This document shows, in pieces, positions 32,899 to 41,311 of a DNA stretch of 64,000 nucleotides. A model generated the notes under the pieces. That model saw nothing but the letters and a program-made list of their open reading frames with translations, searched no databases and had not been told where the DNA came from. This DNA is from CBDFGS01 sp965247255 (GTDB lineage: Bacteria; Chloroflexota; Dehalococcoidia; Lucifugimonadales; CAUZJF01), in the NCBI GenBank assembly GCA_965247255.1, contig CBDFGS010000013.1, positions 868,001-932,000 of the forward strand, in the 5' to 3' direction. Each line of letters begins with the position of its first letter. The first letter of the stretch is position 1. A program made the translations under genes and the position numbers.

Positions 32899-33918
32899 TT
32901 GGCAACTCGAATTGGCATCAACGGCTTCGGGCGCATAGGGCGACAGGTACTCAGGGCCGCTATCGAGCGTCACCCCGATAAGCTCGAGGTAGTCGCGTTG
33001 AACGACGTGACCGACACGGCCACCAACGCCCATCTGTTCAAACACGACACCAACTATGGGGCGTATCCCGGCGACGTCGAGGCGACCGAGGATAGCATCG
33101 TCATCGACGGAAAGCCCATAAGGGTTATGGCCGAGCTCGACCCCTCCAAACTGCCGTGGGGGGACCTGGGCGTCAGCGTGGTCGTGGAGTCGACTGGGTT
33201 CTTCACGGACGCGGAGAAGGCATCAGGCCACCTGGAGGGCGGCGCCGGCAAAGTGATAATCTCGGCCCCGGCAACTGGAGAGGTCAAAACGCTCGTGTTG
33301 GGCGTGAACGACGATAGCTACGACCCTGATCAGCACGACGTCGTCTCCAACGCCTCCTGCACGACTAACTGCATCGCGCCAATGGCGAAGGTGCTCCATG
33401 ACGTTTTCGGAATCGACCGTGGACTGATGACCACGATCCACTCATACACCGGAGAGCAGCAGGTCCTCGATAAGGCGCACCACTCCGGGGACCTGCGCCG
33501 TGCCCGCGCCGCCGCGATGAACGTCGTGCCGGCCACGACCGGCGCCGCGCGCGCCGTCGGGCTCGTGCTGCCTGAGCTGAACGGTAAGATCAACGGCATG
33601 GCGTTCCGTGTCCCCACCGCTACAGTCTCCGTGACCGACTTCGTGGCTTACCTGAAAAAGGACACATCCTCTGAAGAGATCAACTCGGTCTACCAGGAGG
33701 CGTCGAAGAACAGCCTAAACGGTATCCTCGACTACACCGACGAGCCGCTGGTGAGCAGCGACTTCAAGCAGAACCCGCACAGCTGCATCATCGACGGCCT
33801 GTCCACGATGTCCCTCGGCGGCAACCTGGTCAAGGTCGTGGGGTGGTATGACAACGAGTGGGGCTACGCCTGCCGAACGGCGGACCTGTGCGTGTTCCTG
33901 GCTGACAAGGGTCTATAA
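32899..33918 (+). CDS. gap: Glyceraldehyde-3-phosphate dehydrogenase, type I
   Basis: This 339-residue enzyme has the NAD-binding start RIGINGFGRIGRQVLRA, the catalytic Cys in SNASCTTNCIAP (C154), the catalytic His in TTIHSYTGEQ and the C-terminal VGWYDNEWGYACR. The start is a TTG with an AAGGAAGGAG ribosome site. The chain reads GFGRIGR and lacks the extra residues of archaeal enzymes. It follows enolase by 62 bases in the same direction. No Rex-like site was found before it. Confidence 0.97.
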   Translation: MATRIGINGFGRIGRQVLRAAIERHPDKLEVVALNDVTDTATNAHLFKHDTNYGAYPGDVEATEDSIVIDGKPIRVMAELDPSKLPWGDLGVSVVVESTGFFTDAEKASGHLEGGAGKVIISAPATGEVKTLVLGVNDDSYDPDQHDVVSNASCTTNCIAPMAKVLHDVFGIDRGLMTTIHSYTGEQQVLDKAHHSGDLRRARAAAMNVVPATTGAARAVGLVLPELNGKINGMAFRVPTATVSVTDFVAYLKKDTSSEEINSVYQEASKNSLNGILDYTDEPLVSSDFKQNPHSCIIDGLSTMSLGGNLVKVVGWYDNEWGYACRTADLCVFLADKGL

Positions 33919-33977
33919 GCTCGGGGAGCACGGGTGGATGACCCACCAATGGCGAATTGAGGCGTCCTCCACATTCA

Positions 33978-33986
33978 TGCTACAAT
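33978..33986 (+). promoter_or_regulatory. Extended -10 of the thiF/sulfurtransferase leader
   Basis: TGCTACAAT, 60 bases after the gap stop. Transcription would begin near 33993, just before the first stem of the structured leader. Confidence 0.55.
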
Positions 33987-33992
33987 CGAATC

Positions 33993-34192
33993 ACAGCTAC
34001 TAGCGGCCTGAATCGGGCCCGCCAGGTAGCGCATCAGACTGAGTGAATGAGGCTAGTCTTGTACGAAACGGTCCCGGGCACGATGGAGTGTACACTGCGC
34101 TTCACTTAGGCGCAGCGAGAGGCCGATCTTCAGGGTAATCCCCGTCGATTGTCGAAGCTCCACTGCGACCATTCACGCGCAGTGGAGTTTTT
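33993..34192 (+). promoter_or_regulatory. Structured 5' leader with attenuator before the thiF-like gene (riboswitch candidate)
   Basis: About 200 bases separate a promoter from a strong intrinsic terminator that ends 36 bases before the thiF-like start codon. A closing stem GCTAC/GTAGC (33996-34000 with 34026-34030) surrounds an inner GCGG/CCGC stem. Others are AGACT/AGTCT and TGCGC/GGCGCA. The position suggests regulation by premature termination. It does not match TPP, SAM, FMN, glycine or molybdenum-cofactor patterns as I know them. It could also be an independent small RNA. Confidence 0.45.
34158..34192 (+). terminator. Intrinsic terminator/attenuator in the thiF leader
   Basis: CTCCACTGCG (34158-34167) pairs perfectly with CGCAGTGGAG (34178-34187), followed by TTTTT. 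The thiF-like gene begins at 34229 with its own GGAGG site. Confidence 0.85.
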
Positions 34193-34228
34193 GTTTGGAA
34201 CGCAAATAGAAACGGAGGCGAAAGCCAA

Positions 34229-35050
34229 ATGGTTGTGACTGAGGCGCTGACCCCGTACCAGGTCCAACGCTACAGCCGGCACATAATCATGCCCCAGGTG
34301 GGCAGCAACGGCCAGCGAAAGCTGCTGGATGCGAAGGTGCTGATAGTCGGAGCAGGCGGCCTCGGCTCTCCTATAGCAGTCTACCTCGCCCTTGCGGGCG
34401 TCGGGACTATTGGGATCGTCGATTTCGACACCGTGGACGTGACCAACCTGCAACGGCAGATGCTGCACTTCAACGACGACGTAGGACGTAGCAAGCTGGA
34501 GTCTGCAGTCGAGACACTGAAGAGCTACAACCCGGACGTCAATACCATACCTCACGAGGGGCCGATCACATCCGAAAACGCGATGGAGATAATGGCAGGC
34601 TACGACGTCATCGTCAATGGCGCCGACAATTTCCCGGCGAGGTATCTGGTAAACGACGCCGCGTATTTCAGCGACAAGCCGCTGGTCGACGGAAGCATCC
34701 TGGTGTTCGACGGCAACGCGACGGTGTTTCTCCCCGGACAGGGGTGCTATCGGTGCCTGTTCCCCCAGCCGCCCCCCCCAGGTGAGGTGCCGAGCTGCGC
34801 CGAGGCGGGCGTACTGGGAATGCTCCCGGGACTCGTCGGCACCATTCAGGCAGCCGAGACCGTCAAGCTAATCATGGGGATCGGCGAGTCGCTGGCAGGC
34901 CGGCTCCTGTTGATCGATGCCCTGGACATGGACTTCCGAACAGTAAAGCTTAGACGCAGACCCGACTGCGATCTCTGCGGCGACAACCCGACGATAACGG
35001 GGCTCATCGATTACGAGGCATTCTGTGGCGTCCCCGTGGTAACCGCCTGA
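34229..35050 (+). CDS. ThiF/MoeB-family E1-like adenylyltransferase
   Basis: The 273-residue protein has the E1-like core: YSRHIIMPQVG, the ATP loop LIVGAGGLGSPIAVYLA, DTVDVTNLQRQMLH, and zinc Cys pairs CYRCLFP and CDLCGD. Such enzymes adenylate and thiolate the C-terminus of a small sulfur carrier (ThiS, MoaD or CysO type). The sulfurtransferase gene 69 bases downstream could supply the sulfur, but no small carrier protein gene is present in the window. Which pathway (thiamine, Moco, cysteine or tRNA thiolation) cannot be decided. It is preceded by a structured leader. Confidence 0.92.
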   Translation: MVVTEALTPYQVQRYSRHIIMPQVGSNGQRKLLDAKVLIVGAGGLGSPIAVYLALAGVGTIGIVDFDTVDVTNLQRQMLHFNDDVGRSKLESAVETLKSYNPDVNTIPHEGPITSENAMEIMAGYDVIVNGADNFPARYLVNDAAYFSDKPLVDGSILVFDGNATVFLPGQGCYRCLFPQPPPPGEVPSCAEAGVLGMLPGLVGTIQAAETVKLIMGIGESLAGRLLLIDALDMDFRTVKLRRRPDCDLCGDNPTITGLIDYEAFCGVPVVTA

Positions 35051-35119
35051 GCCTCGGAAGCAGAAAAGAAGGATATCGTTCACGCTCGTCACCGCTTTTC
35101 AGAGCTATAGGAGGGGACA

Positions 35120-35971
35120 ATGCCGGCGAAAGTAGCGCACCCGGAGTCGATAGTCGAGACGGACTGGGTCGCCGACCACCTAGGCGACGACAACCTGGCG
35201 CTTGTGGAGGTCGACGTCGACACGGCCGCCTATGAGCAAGGCCACATTTCTGGGGCTATCGGTTGGAACTGGACCACCCAGCTCAACGACACGGTCAGGC
35301 GCGATATTCTGGACCGCGAGCAACTGCAGCGCCTTCTGGGCGAGTCGGGGATCGCCCGGAGCACGACCATCGTGCTCTACGGCGACAACAACAACTGGTT
35401 CGCCGCCTACGCCTTCTGGCAGATACGATTGTACGGCCACCGCAGGCTCAAGATAATGAACGGCGGACGCCAGAAGTGGATTGATGAGGGGAGGCCAACG
35501 ACCACCGACGTGCCCGCGCCCCAGCGCCGTATCTATCGTGCCGGTGACCCCGATCCAAGCATCAGGGCCACGCGCGAATACGTGTTGGAGGTTGCCTCAA
35601 CTCGCAACAACGTCGGGCTGGTCGACGTTCGGGCTCCGGCAGAATACAGTGGAGAGCTCCTCGCGCCGCCCCACCTGCCACAGGAGGGGTCGCAGCGAGG
35701 CGGGCACATCCCGGGAGCAGCCAATATCCCCTGGGCCTCGGCGGTCGACGAGAGCGATGGGACGTTCAAGTCAGTCGAGGATCTAAGGAAGATATACGGC
35801 GGCAAGGGGATTACCGGCGACAGCGAAGTCATCGCCTACTGCCGCATTGGCGAACGCTCTTCACACACGTGGTTCGTGCTCAGCCAGATACTTGGCTACA
35901 ACAAGGTCCGCAACTACGACGGCTCTTGGACCGAGTACGGAAGCATCGTGGGCGCACCGATCGAGCGGTAA
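35120..35971 (+). CDS. Two-domain rhodanese-type sulfurtransferase
   Basis: This 283-residue protein has two rhodanese domains. The first (VDVDTAAYEQGHISGAI) is without a Cys; the second has RGGHIPGAANIPW and the active-site loop AYCRIGERS with the persulfide Cys. The family includes thiosulfate and 3-mercaptopyruvate sulfurtransferases. The loop does not decide between them (CRxGxRS favours thiosulfate sulfurtransferases). It has a GGAGG ribosome site and probably shares the transcript with the thiF-like gene. Confidence 0.9.
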   Translation: MPAKVAHPESIVETDWVADHLGDDNLALVEVDVDTAAYEQGHISGAIGWNWTTQLNDTVRRDILDREQLQRLLGESGIARSTTIVLYGDNNNWFAAYAFWQIRLYGHRRLKIMNGGRQKWIDEGRPTTTDVPAPQRRIYRAGDPDPSIRATREYVLEVASTRNNVGLVDVRAPAEYSGELLAPPHLPQEGSQRGGHIPGAANIPWASAVDESDGTFKSVEDLRKIYGGKGITGDSEVIAYCRIGERSSHTWFVLSQILGYNKVRNYDGSWTEYGSIVGAPIER

Positions 35972-36065
35972 CGGGACCCAGCCGGGTCTCCCCGCCCTCG
36001 TGACGAGGCCGAACGGTGTTGAGATCGACGCGCTCCTGGTAGGGGAACGCGCCAGCGTTCCGGGG

Positions 36066-37841
36066 CTAGCCGCCGCCCATAGAGGCGGGCGCCTCACTCC
36101 CTTGAGCACCCTCGGACGAATCATCGCCGGCCGTGACATCTGAGCGAGCCGCGTCTGCGCTCTCGGGGATTTCCCGCAGTCCGGCCCACGACTCGAAGAC
36201 CGTCCTCCAGGTGCCGTCGTCTCTCCACGTCCGGTAGTAGTGGTGGACTATCTTCCACGGAGGCAGGTCCTCGGGGAGGCTCCGCCACGAGCAGCCCGAC
36301 ACCACCTGATACAGGATCCCGTTCAGAATCTCGCGCCGCTCGTACTTGCCCGGCCTGCCCCCGGGCTTGACACCGGGTACCAGCGGCTCCAGCCGGTCCC
36401 ACTCCTCCTCGGTCAAGTCACTGGCGTAGGCCTTACGTGCCGGCGCAGTCTTGGCGACGTCCCCGAGGGCTGGCCGCTCCGATCGGCTGGCGGCCGTCGC
36501 GCTGGGCTCGTGGATGTCGTGAGCAGCGTCTGCACGTATGGAACGCGAGGCGGGACCGTCGGTTTCCGACCTCTGCCGGCCGGCGCTTGCGGGTGCTCGG
36601 CGGCCCGACGCCGGCTCGAGCATCGCCGCGCTGAACTCGCTGAGAGCCTCCGTATACCGTCTCATCGGCGATTGCCATTCCAGGCTCTTCTCGCCGCCGC
36701 GCTGGGACGTTTGCAGCGCTGGCACTGCCTCGTCTGCCGTCTTGGGAGGGTCCGAGGAGTCGAGTTCATCAGATTGGGGCACGGCCTTGCTCTCGGCCCG
36801 CCCCTCGCCCTGGATCTGCTGAGCGTCCAGCCACGCCTCAGCCTCAACGTGGTCGAAGTCGACGTCTGGGACCACCGGAGCACGCCCTGCACCGTAAATT
36901 ATTCCGTGCAGCTCCAGCATCGCGCTGCTCAGATCATCCCTGGCGGAGCTCTCGTTGCCGGAGTCTTCTGCGATCACGGACATAAGGGACGTTTGGTAGA
37001 CCATCATATCGAGCGCAGGAGGAAGGTGACCGGTGAGGCGGTACACGCGGAGAATCTCCCGCATCGCTGTGACGCCTAGCCGGCGCTGCACGTTTCCCAC
37101 CCACCGGACCAGATTGGAGACTAGGTTGACGTCCAGCTTCGCATCTTGCGGCCGAGGTGAGTTCGCTCGGGCCCAAGGCGGTCTCGCAGCTTCCGGATCG
37201 GGCGGCGCTTCACCGGGTGAAGGACCTCCCGGGGCATTAGACACTTTTGGGCGGGGGGTCTCCACAGTCCCGCTCTGAGAAAAGCCGTTCGTGCGAGGCC
37301 CGCTGGAAAGCTGGGCCAAGAGCCGCCCAACAGCGCCGCTTCGGGAAGTGCGGACGTTGCGCGGAGTTCGGGGCGCCGTCTGGGCGCCGCGAAGCATCGA
37401 CGCGAGCTCGCCAAGTGACAGCGTCATGGCTCCGTCTCCCTCGCTGGTGCCGCTCGTGCGCGACTGCGAGGCTTTCACCGCCTCCGCTAGTCGCTCGAGA
37501 GAGAGAACCGCCTTCGTATCGCCCGAGATACCCGCATCCGACGACCGGGTCTTGGCCTGCGCCTCCGCCAGCATGAGGTCCAGCTCCGATTTGGAGATGC
37601 TGATCCCCCCCTTGGAGGCTTCGCCGCTGCGAATAGGTTCGAGCGTGTTCTGTACCGCGCTTTCGTCCGGACTCGCTCCAAGTCCCGATCGAGTCTCCTT
37701 GGGGCTGGCGCCGTTGGTCCGCGGAGCCGGACCGGAGACCCTCTTCAGCGTCTCACGCAGGTCAGCCTGAGCCTGACCGAACTCGTGCCTCATGGCCGCC
37801 ATCTCCTCCGCCAGACGCTCCACTCGTGTTTCCATCTCCAT
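36066..37841 (-). CDS. Unusual 591-aa protein with a C-terminal DUF4096 (transposase-type) domain
   Basis: Residues 1-36 form a coiled coil. Residues 37-230 are low-complexity and contain three spaced, related helices: SKSELDLMLAEAQA (83-96), LSLERLAEAVKASQ (113-126) and LSLGELASMLRGAQ (141-154). Residues 234-316 form a helical domain (LVRWVGNVQRRLGVTAMREI), which faintly recalls archaellum FlaD/E-type domains. A disordered linker follows. Residues 475-550 are a DUF4096 domain as at the N-terminus of IS5-type transposases (LTEEEWDRLEPLVPG, GCSWRSLPEDLPPW). No catalytic DDE part exists. It may be a domesticated DNA-binding domain on a scaffold. Function unknown. Confidence 0.7.
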   Translation of the reverse strand: MEMETRVERLAEEMAAMRHEFGQAQADLRETLKRVSGPAPRTNGASPKETRSGLGASPDESAVQNTLEPIRSGEASKGGISISKSELDLMLAEAQAKTRSSDAGISGDTKAVLSLERLAEAVKASQSRTSGTSEGDGAMTLSLGELASMLRGAQTAPRTPRNVRTSRSGAVGRLLAQLSSGPRTNGFSQSGTVETPRPKVSNAPGGPSPGEAPPDPEAARPPWARANSPRPQDAKLDVNLVSNLVRWVGNVQRRLGVTAMREILRVYRLTGHLPPALDMMVYQTSLMSVIAEDSGNESSARDDLSSAMLELHGIIYGAGRAPVVPDVDFDHVEAEAWLDAQQIQGEGRAESKAVPQSDELDSSDPPKTADEAVPALQTSQRGGEKSLEWQSPMRRYTEALSEFSAAMLEPASGRRAPASAGRQRSETDGPASRSIRADAAHDIHEPSATAASRSERPALGDVAKTAPARKAYASDLTEEEWDRLEPLVPGVKPGGRPGKYERREILNGILYQVVSGCSWRSLPEDLPPWKIVHHYYRTWRDDGTWRTVFESWAGLREIPESADAARSDVTAGDDSSEGAQGSEAPASMGGG

Positions 37842-38046
37842 GTCTGAGACCCCCTGCGCGTTTTCAGACGCTGCCCATGCGCTTCACCGCTTGGCCGCGA
37901 ATCATGGACCGCTAACACAAGATAGTAGCGTCGAGAATAAGGCGCTAGGGCTCTGAGGGCAGTTTTTAGACAAATATCAAAAACGTCCCGAATTCCACAA
38001 AAGGATGATCTCCCTTCCCGAGGCATTCGAATGGAGTCGGCCGAGA

Positions 38047-38259
38047 CTACGCCTCGCCGTCGTTGGTGCGGTAGAGCGCCTTGCTGAGCGCAGACGCCTC
38101 GTCCGGGTCGGCGCGTTCCAATAGCCGGATGACGGCGCGGGCTGCCAGCTGGACGGTCGTGTCGAAGCGGCTCAGGATGCGCTCTAGCCTGAACATGAAC
38201 CAGACGAGCAGCACGCCCGGGATTCCGGCGTTGAAGAACGGCGACAGGTCAATCTCCAT
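38047..38259 (-). CDS. Small membrane protein, phage-holin-like
   Basis: The 70-residue protein has one N-terminal hydrophobic segment (GIPGVLLVWFMFRL) and an amphipathic or basic C-terminal half (LSRFDTTVQLAARAVIRLLERADPDEAS). It lies just downstream of phage-like fragments on the same strand, so a holin-type or YvrJ-like role is plausible but not proven. It may be a relic of the same prophage. Confidence 0.55.
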   Translation of the reverse strand: MEIDLSPFFNAGIPGVLLVWFMFRLERILSRFDTTVQLAARAVIRLLERADPDEASALSKALYRTNDGEA

Positions 38260-38322
38260 CGGCCCTCACTCCTCGCGGCGCAAATTGTGTAGCGATATCT
38301 CCCACCCTATAGTGCGAGTGGG

Positions 38323-38880
38323 TCACACCCCGTCGAGCAGCAGCTCCCGCGTGACCAGGGTCCAGCCGTCGCTCACGCTAATCTTGTGACCCTCGATAAA
38401 GAAGTCCTGGTCGATACCCATTGCGCTGTAGCTAACCTTGACCCGGTCGGAAAACCCGCGCTGCAGGATAAGCATCATGTTTCGCTTGGAGCCGTTGGGA
38501 ACGACTAGGTTGAGGACCGTCTTCGGGTCTTTCCGGCGGTCCCGCCGATTATTCAACGTAGCCTGCGCCACATCTACTTCCCTGGTCCACCGCGCTTCGA
38601 TCGTCTTGAGCCGCTCTCCGTATGTGGTCTTGCTCGTAGCGTCTTCGGCCAGCAACAGTACCGAATTGTCGTACGTAAACGCGTTGAGAGTCCTTAGCTT
38701 GAGCAGAGTCAGGTAGCCTGCCGTGGCGCCGAACTTCACACGGATCAGAGTCCCTCGGCCGTTGTAGTCGTTTGTACTTGGGTGAGTAACTGTTAGCTCG
38801 CTGGATATGTCCGTGCCCGAGCCGTCCTGCTGAGTGTTCGCATCGTAGTCCGTGTTCTCGGCCGGTGTCACCTGTCCCAC
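38323..38880 (-). pseudogene. Phage-like protein, N-terminus cut off by an in-frame amber codon
   Basis: The 185-codon frame (GTG at 38880) has a beta-rich sequence (ISSELTVTHPS, NGRGTLIRVKFGATAGY) and a C-terminal stretch (MLILQRGFSDRVKVSYSAMG). It looks like a phage structural or capsid/tail-associated protein; I cannot name the family. The same frame continues upstream without a gap through 12 more codons and one TAG into the terminase fragment at 38917-39288. No ATG lies between, and no ribosome site precedes the GTG. I treat it as a broken gene. Confidence 0.5.
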
Positions 38881-38916
38881 GACTACGTCGTAGTCCTTGC
38901 TCTCAGCCAGTAGATC

Positions 38917-39288
38917 CTATGGCGAGTTGGTTGCGAACCCCAACGCGAAGGACTGATCGTCGATCTGGTACCGCGAAGTACGGAACATCTTCCCGGCCAG
39001 CCGGTCCGATGCCCCTGTGTAAGCTGTTCTGATCTCGTTCCACACAATCTCGTCGACCTGACGGGTAGTCGGTCCTGTCACAATCACTTTCGCTGGCGAG
39101 CGCGAGTTCAGCCACCATAGGACCACCCTCGCCGCGGCCCAGTCTTTGCCCGAGCCATTACACCCCACCACGGAGACACGTCTCCTTTGCCCGACGCGCT
39201 TCAGGATCAGGAGCTGTTTGTCATAGGGCTTCTCGCCAAGTACCTTCTCGACGAACCCAATCGGGTCTCGTGCGGTGAAAACAGCCAC
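38917..39288 (-). pseudogene. Phage terminase large subunit, N-terminal fragment
   Basis: The 123-codon frame begins at GTG and reads IGFVEKVLGEKPYDKQLLILK followed by a Walker A motif SVVGCNGSGKDWAAARVVLWWL and VIVTGPTTRQVDEIVW, the ATPase start of a large terminase (packaging motor). Terminases have 400-600 residues, so the Walker B, C-motif and nuclease domain are missing. The frame ends with a TAG whose downstream side continues in the same frame as a phage-like protein. It is the remains of a prophage shortened by deletion. Confidence 0.8.
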
Positions 39289-39654
39289 CGGGTTTCCGGG
39301 TGAAGTTTCAGAGCGTTTCTCAGGTGTGGTGCCACGTCGGCCGCTACGCCGGCCCAGCGAAGTTCTCCTCGTGCGACCAAAGGCATCGATGGTGTTCTCG
39401 CAACATCGTGTGCATTAACCCTTTCACATCCTTGAAGCCCTGCCGTGACGCGCGATCGGCTCGGCGCTCACTCCTCTATGAGGGGTCCGCGACGCTAACA
39501 AAAGAAAAAGAGACAGCCCCCGAAAGGTCTGTCCCTTCTTACCCATCTTAGAACTTATGTGCGCTTTTGTCAAGCGCGCCTCGACGAGGTGAAGCACTCG
39601 TCCGGCTAGCCTTCCTCTCAGGCCGCCGTCGCCACTGGTCGCTCCGTTCCGGGA
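39289..39654. other. Intergenic region after phage remnants
   Basis: No gene is supported in about 365 bases between the terminase fragment start and the FIST gene end. It contains the terminator at 39501-39535 (minus). The rest has lower coding signal in all frames. Confidence 0.4.
39501..39535 (-). terminator. Rho-independent terminator after the FIST gene
   Basis: On the minus strand GGGACAG pairs with CTGTCTC (one wobble) around a loop with an inner ACC/GGG stem, followed by a T-rich tail (TTTTTCTTTT). It lies about 120 bases after the FIST stop in the direction of transcription. Confidence 0.75.
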
Positions 39655-40842
39655 TCAGCCGTCAGGAGGCTTGAAGATGCCGAAAGAGCTTGTCCAGCCG
39701 TGGACATACGTAGCGTCGCCAACAGGACCGATCTCTCCATTGCAGAAGAAACCGGTCAGCGGAACAGGCCTCACCTTTTCGCGGAACATATCGGTGTCGT
39801 GATCGGCGTGGCCGTACAGGTCTATGCCCCGCCCAAGGCACGAGAACAGCAAGGCCCCGGTCGCCTGTGGCACCGAGGTGCCGTCGGAGTACCGCGCTAG
39901 GAGCCCTGCCAGGTCTTGCGACGACGTCTCCGCGTCCCTGACGTGAAACTGCACGATCTGCCCTTCGCGCAAAGTCGCCCCCACCGCGAGTGCGCCTCGC
40001 TTATGGTCGGCCCCCACGATCCCTCGGACAAGGTAGTCGCCAAGCTCGGGCGAGTCTTTGAGCGGGTCCATTACGATGCCCAGAAGTAGTGAGCTCTGAA
40101 GCAACTGACGGTCCCGATCGTCCGACGCCTCGAACAACTCCTTGACGACGTCCAGGGGCCTGCCCCGGTCTAATTCCAGTAGGACGTGCTCTGAGCAAGA
40201 CGTGACCTGCATAGGCTCACCCACGGGGCGGCACCCCTGGGCGACGATAGTATCCACTTCGATTGCCCCGCTCATGGACACCCCGGCAACACCCGACCGG
40301 AACGCCTGGTTCTTCGCATACAGCGCGTTCCCTCCGGCCCGCTGGGCCCCACTGGCGAGCCCGCCTATCTTGACGCTGTCCGGAAAGGCGTAGTCAAGGC
40401 CACTCAGGAGCTGCTCGGCCTGAACGCTGAACGGGTCGGCCAGAAGAACGAAATGCGGAATGCCGGACGCCGGGGTGTCCACCAGCGACTCCCAGCTTTC
40501 CGGGGGTGCGTCTGGGCCCGGGATATCTTCGTCCTCGACGTGGAACGGCCGAAGCTCGACCCCCGGCAGCAGCGCCGACGTCATCGCGAAGCCGGGGGTT
40601 CGCTCGACCTCCCGACCTGCGCCGATCACTCCGCCGCCCGAGCACCCTATGACCACCCCTCCGCCCACGAAAGTGCGCACCAAGTCCGGCAGCGCCTCGT
40701 ACTGCGCCTCGTGGTGCTCCGAGACGAACGCGACGGTCAGGTCAGGCGAAACCCCTCCCAAATCCCGTCCGACTACGTCTACGCACTCGGCGACCGCGTC
40801 GCCCAGCGATGGCATCTCTGAGACCGCGGAGCTCCACTTCAT
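39655..40842 (-). CDS. FIST-domain sensory protein
   Basis: This 395-residue soluble protein has the FIST N-type region (VAFVSEHHEAQYEALPDLV, GGGVVIGCSGGGVIG) and the FIST C-type end (GALLFSCLGRG, LTGFFCNGEIGPVG). FIST domains are predicted small-ligand sensors in signal transduction. This one has no attached histidine kinase, cyclase or receiver domain, so it is a stand-alone FIST. An 83-residue acidic protein is encoded upstream on the same strand. Confidence 0.87.
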   Translation of the reverse strand: MKWSSAVSEMPSLGDAVAECVDVVGRDLGGVSPDLTVAFVSEHHEAQYEALPDLVRTFVGGGVVIGCSGGGVIGAGREVERTPGFAMTSALLPGVELRPFHVEDEDIPGPDAPPESWESLVDTPASGIPHFVLLADPFSVQAEQLLSGLDYAFPDSVKIGGLASGAQRAGGNALYAKNQAFRSGVAGVSMSGAIEVDTIVAQGCRPVGEPMQVTSCSEHVLLELDRGRPLDVVKELFEASDDRDRQLLQSSLLLGIVMDPLKDSPELGDYLVRGIVGADHKRGALAVGATLREGQIVQFHVRDAETSSQDLAGLLARYSDGTSVPQATGALLFSCLGRGIDLYGHADHDTDMFREKVRPVPLTGFFCNGEIGPVGDATYVHGWTSSFGIFKPPDG

Positions 40843-40918
40843 GCTACTTGCTCGTTTTACGCTTGGACCCTTGTGCTGTCATATGCTTCATCTTCTACCG
40901 GCTGGAGGCTCATCGCCC

Positions 40919-41170
40919 TCACAGGTCCTCGTCTTCAGCCACTATCTGAAACCCCAGGTTCTCGAGCCCCTCTTTCAAGGATGGGAGCCACTCCCTCGTC
41001 GACCTCGACGCGGGCGCGGTGATCTCGACCGGACCCCCGGGGACCCCATTGACGTCGCCATTCCCTTCCTTTTCCAGAGGAACTCCAATCGTCTCTCGGT
41101 CTATGCCAAACAGGTCGGTGACCTCGTAGATCGCCATCATGTCTTCCATGCCGATTATCTCGTCGGCCAT
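40919..41170 (-). CDS. Small acidic hypothetical protein
   Basis: This 83-residue protein has a very good ribosome site (GGAGAGG). It has an acidic N-terminus (MADEIIGMEDMMAIYEVTDLFGI), a Gly/Pro-rich middle and a C-terminal amphipathic helix (REWLPSLKEGLENLGF). I do not recognise a family. It lies 76 bases upstream of the FIST gene on the same strand and could be its partner. Confidence 0.6.
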   Translation of the reverse strand: MADEIIGMEDMMAIYEVTDLFGIDRETIGVPLEKEGNGDVNGVPGGPVEITAPASRSTREWLPSLKEGLENLGFQIVAEDEDL

Positions 41171-41311
41171 GTCCCTCTCCTGGGCGCTCGAACCAAAGAC
41201 CCTTGCGAAGGGGGAGCGGCGTGGGAAGCCGCAGTCCCGTGCTGCATCTTACGATTCCGGTGCTCCGCCATTACAATGTTCTTGCGGAGATTATGACACG
41301 GAGCGTGAGTC

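Noticed and set aside
36066..37841. Ordinary IS5-type transposase
   Set aside because: Only the DUF4096 part is present, at the wrong end of a long, unrelated protein, and no DDE domain or inverted repeats were seen.
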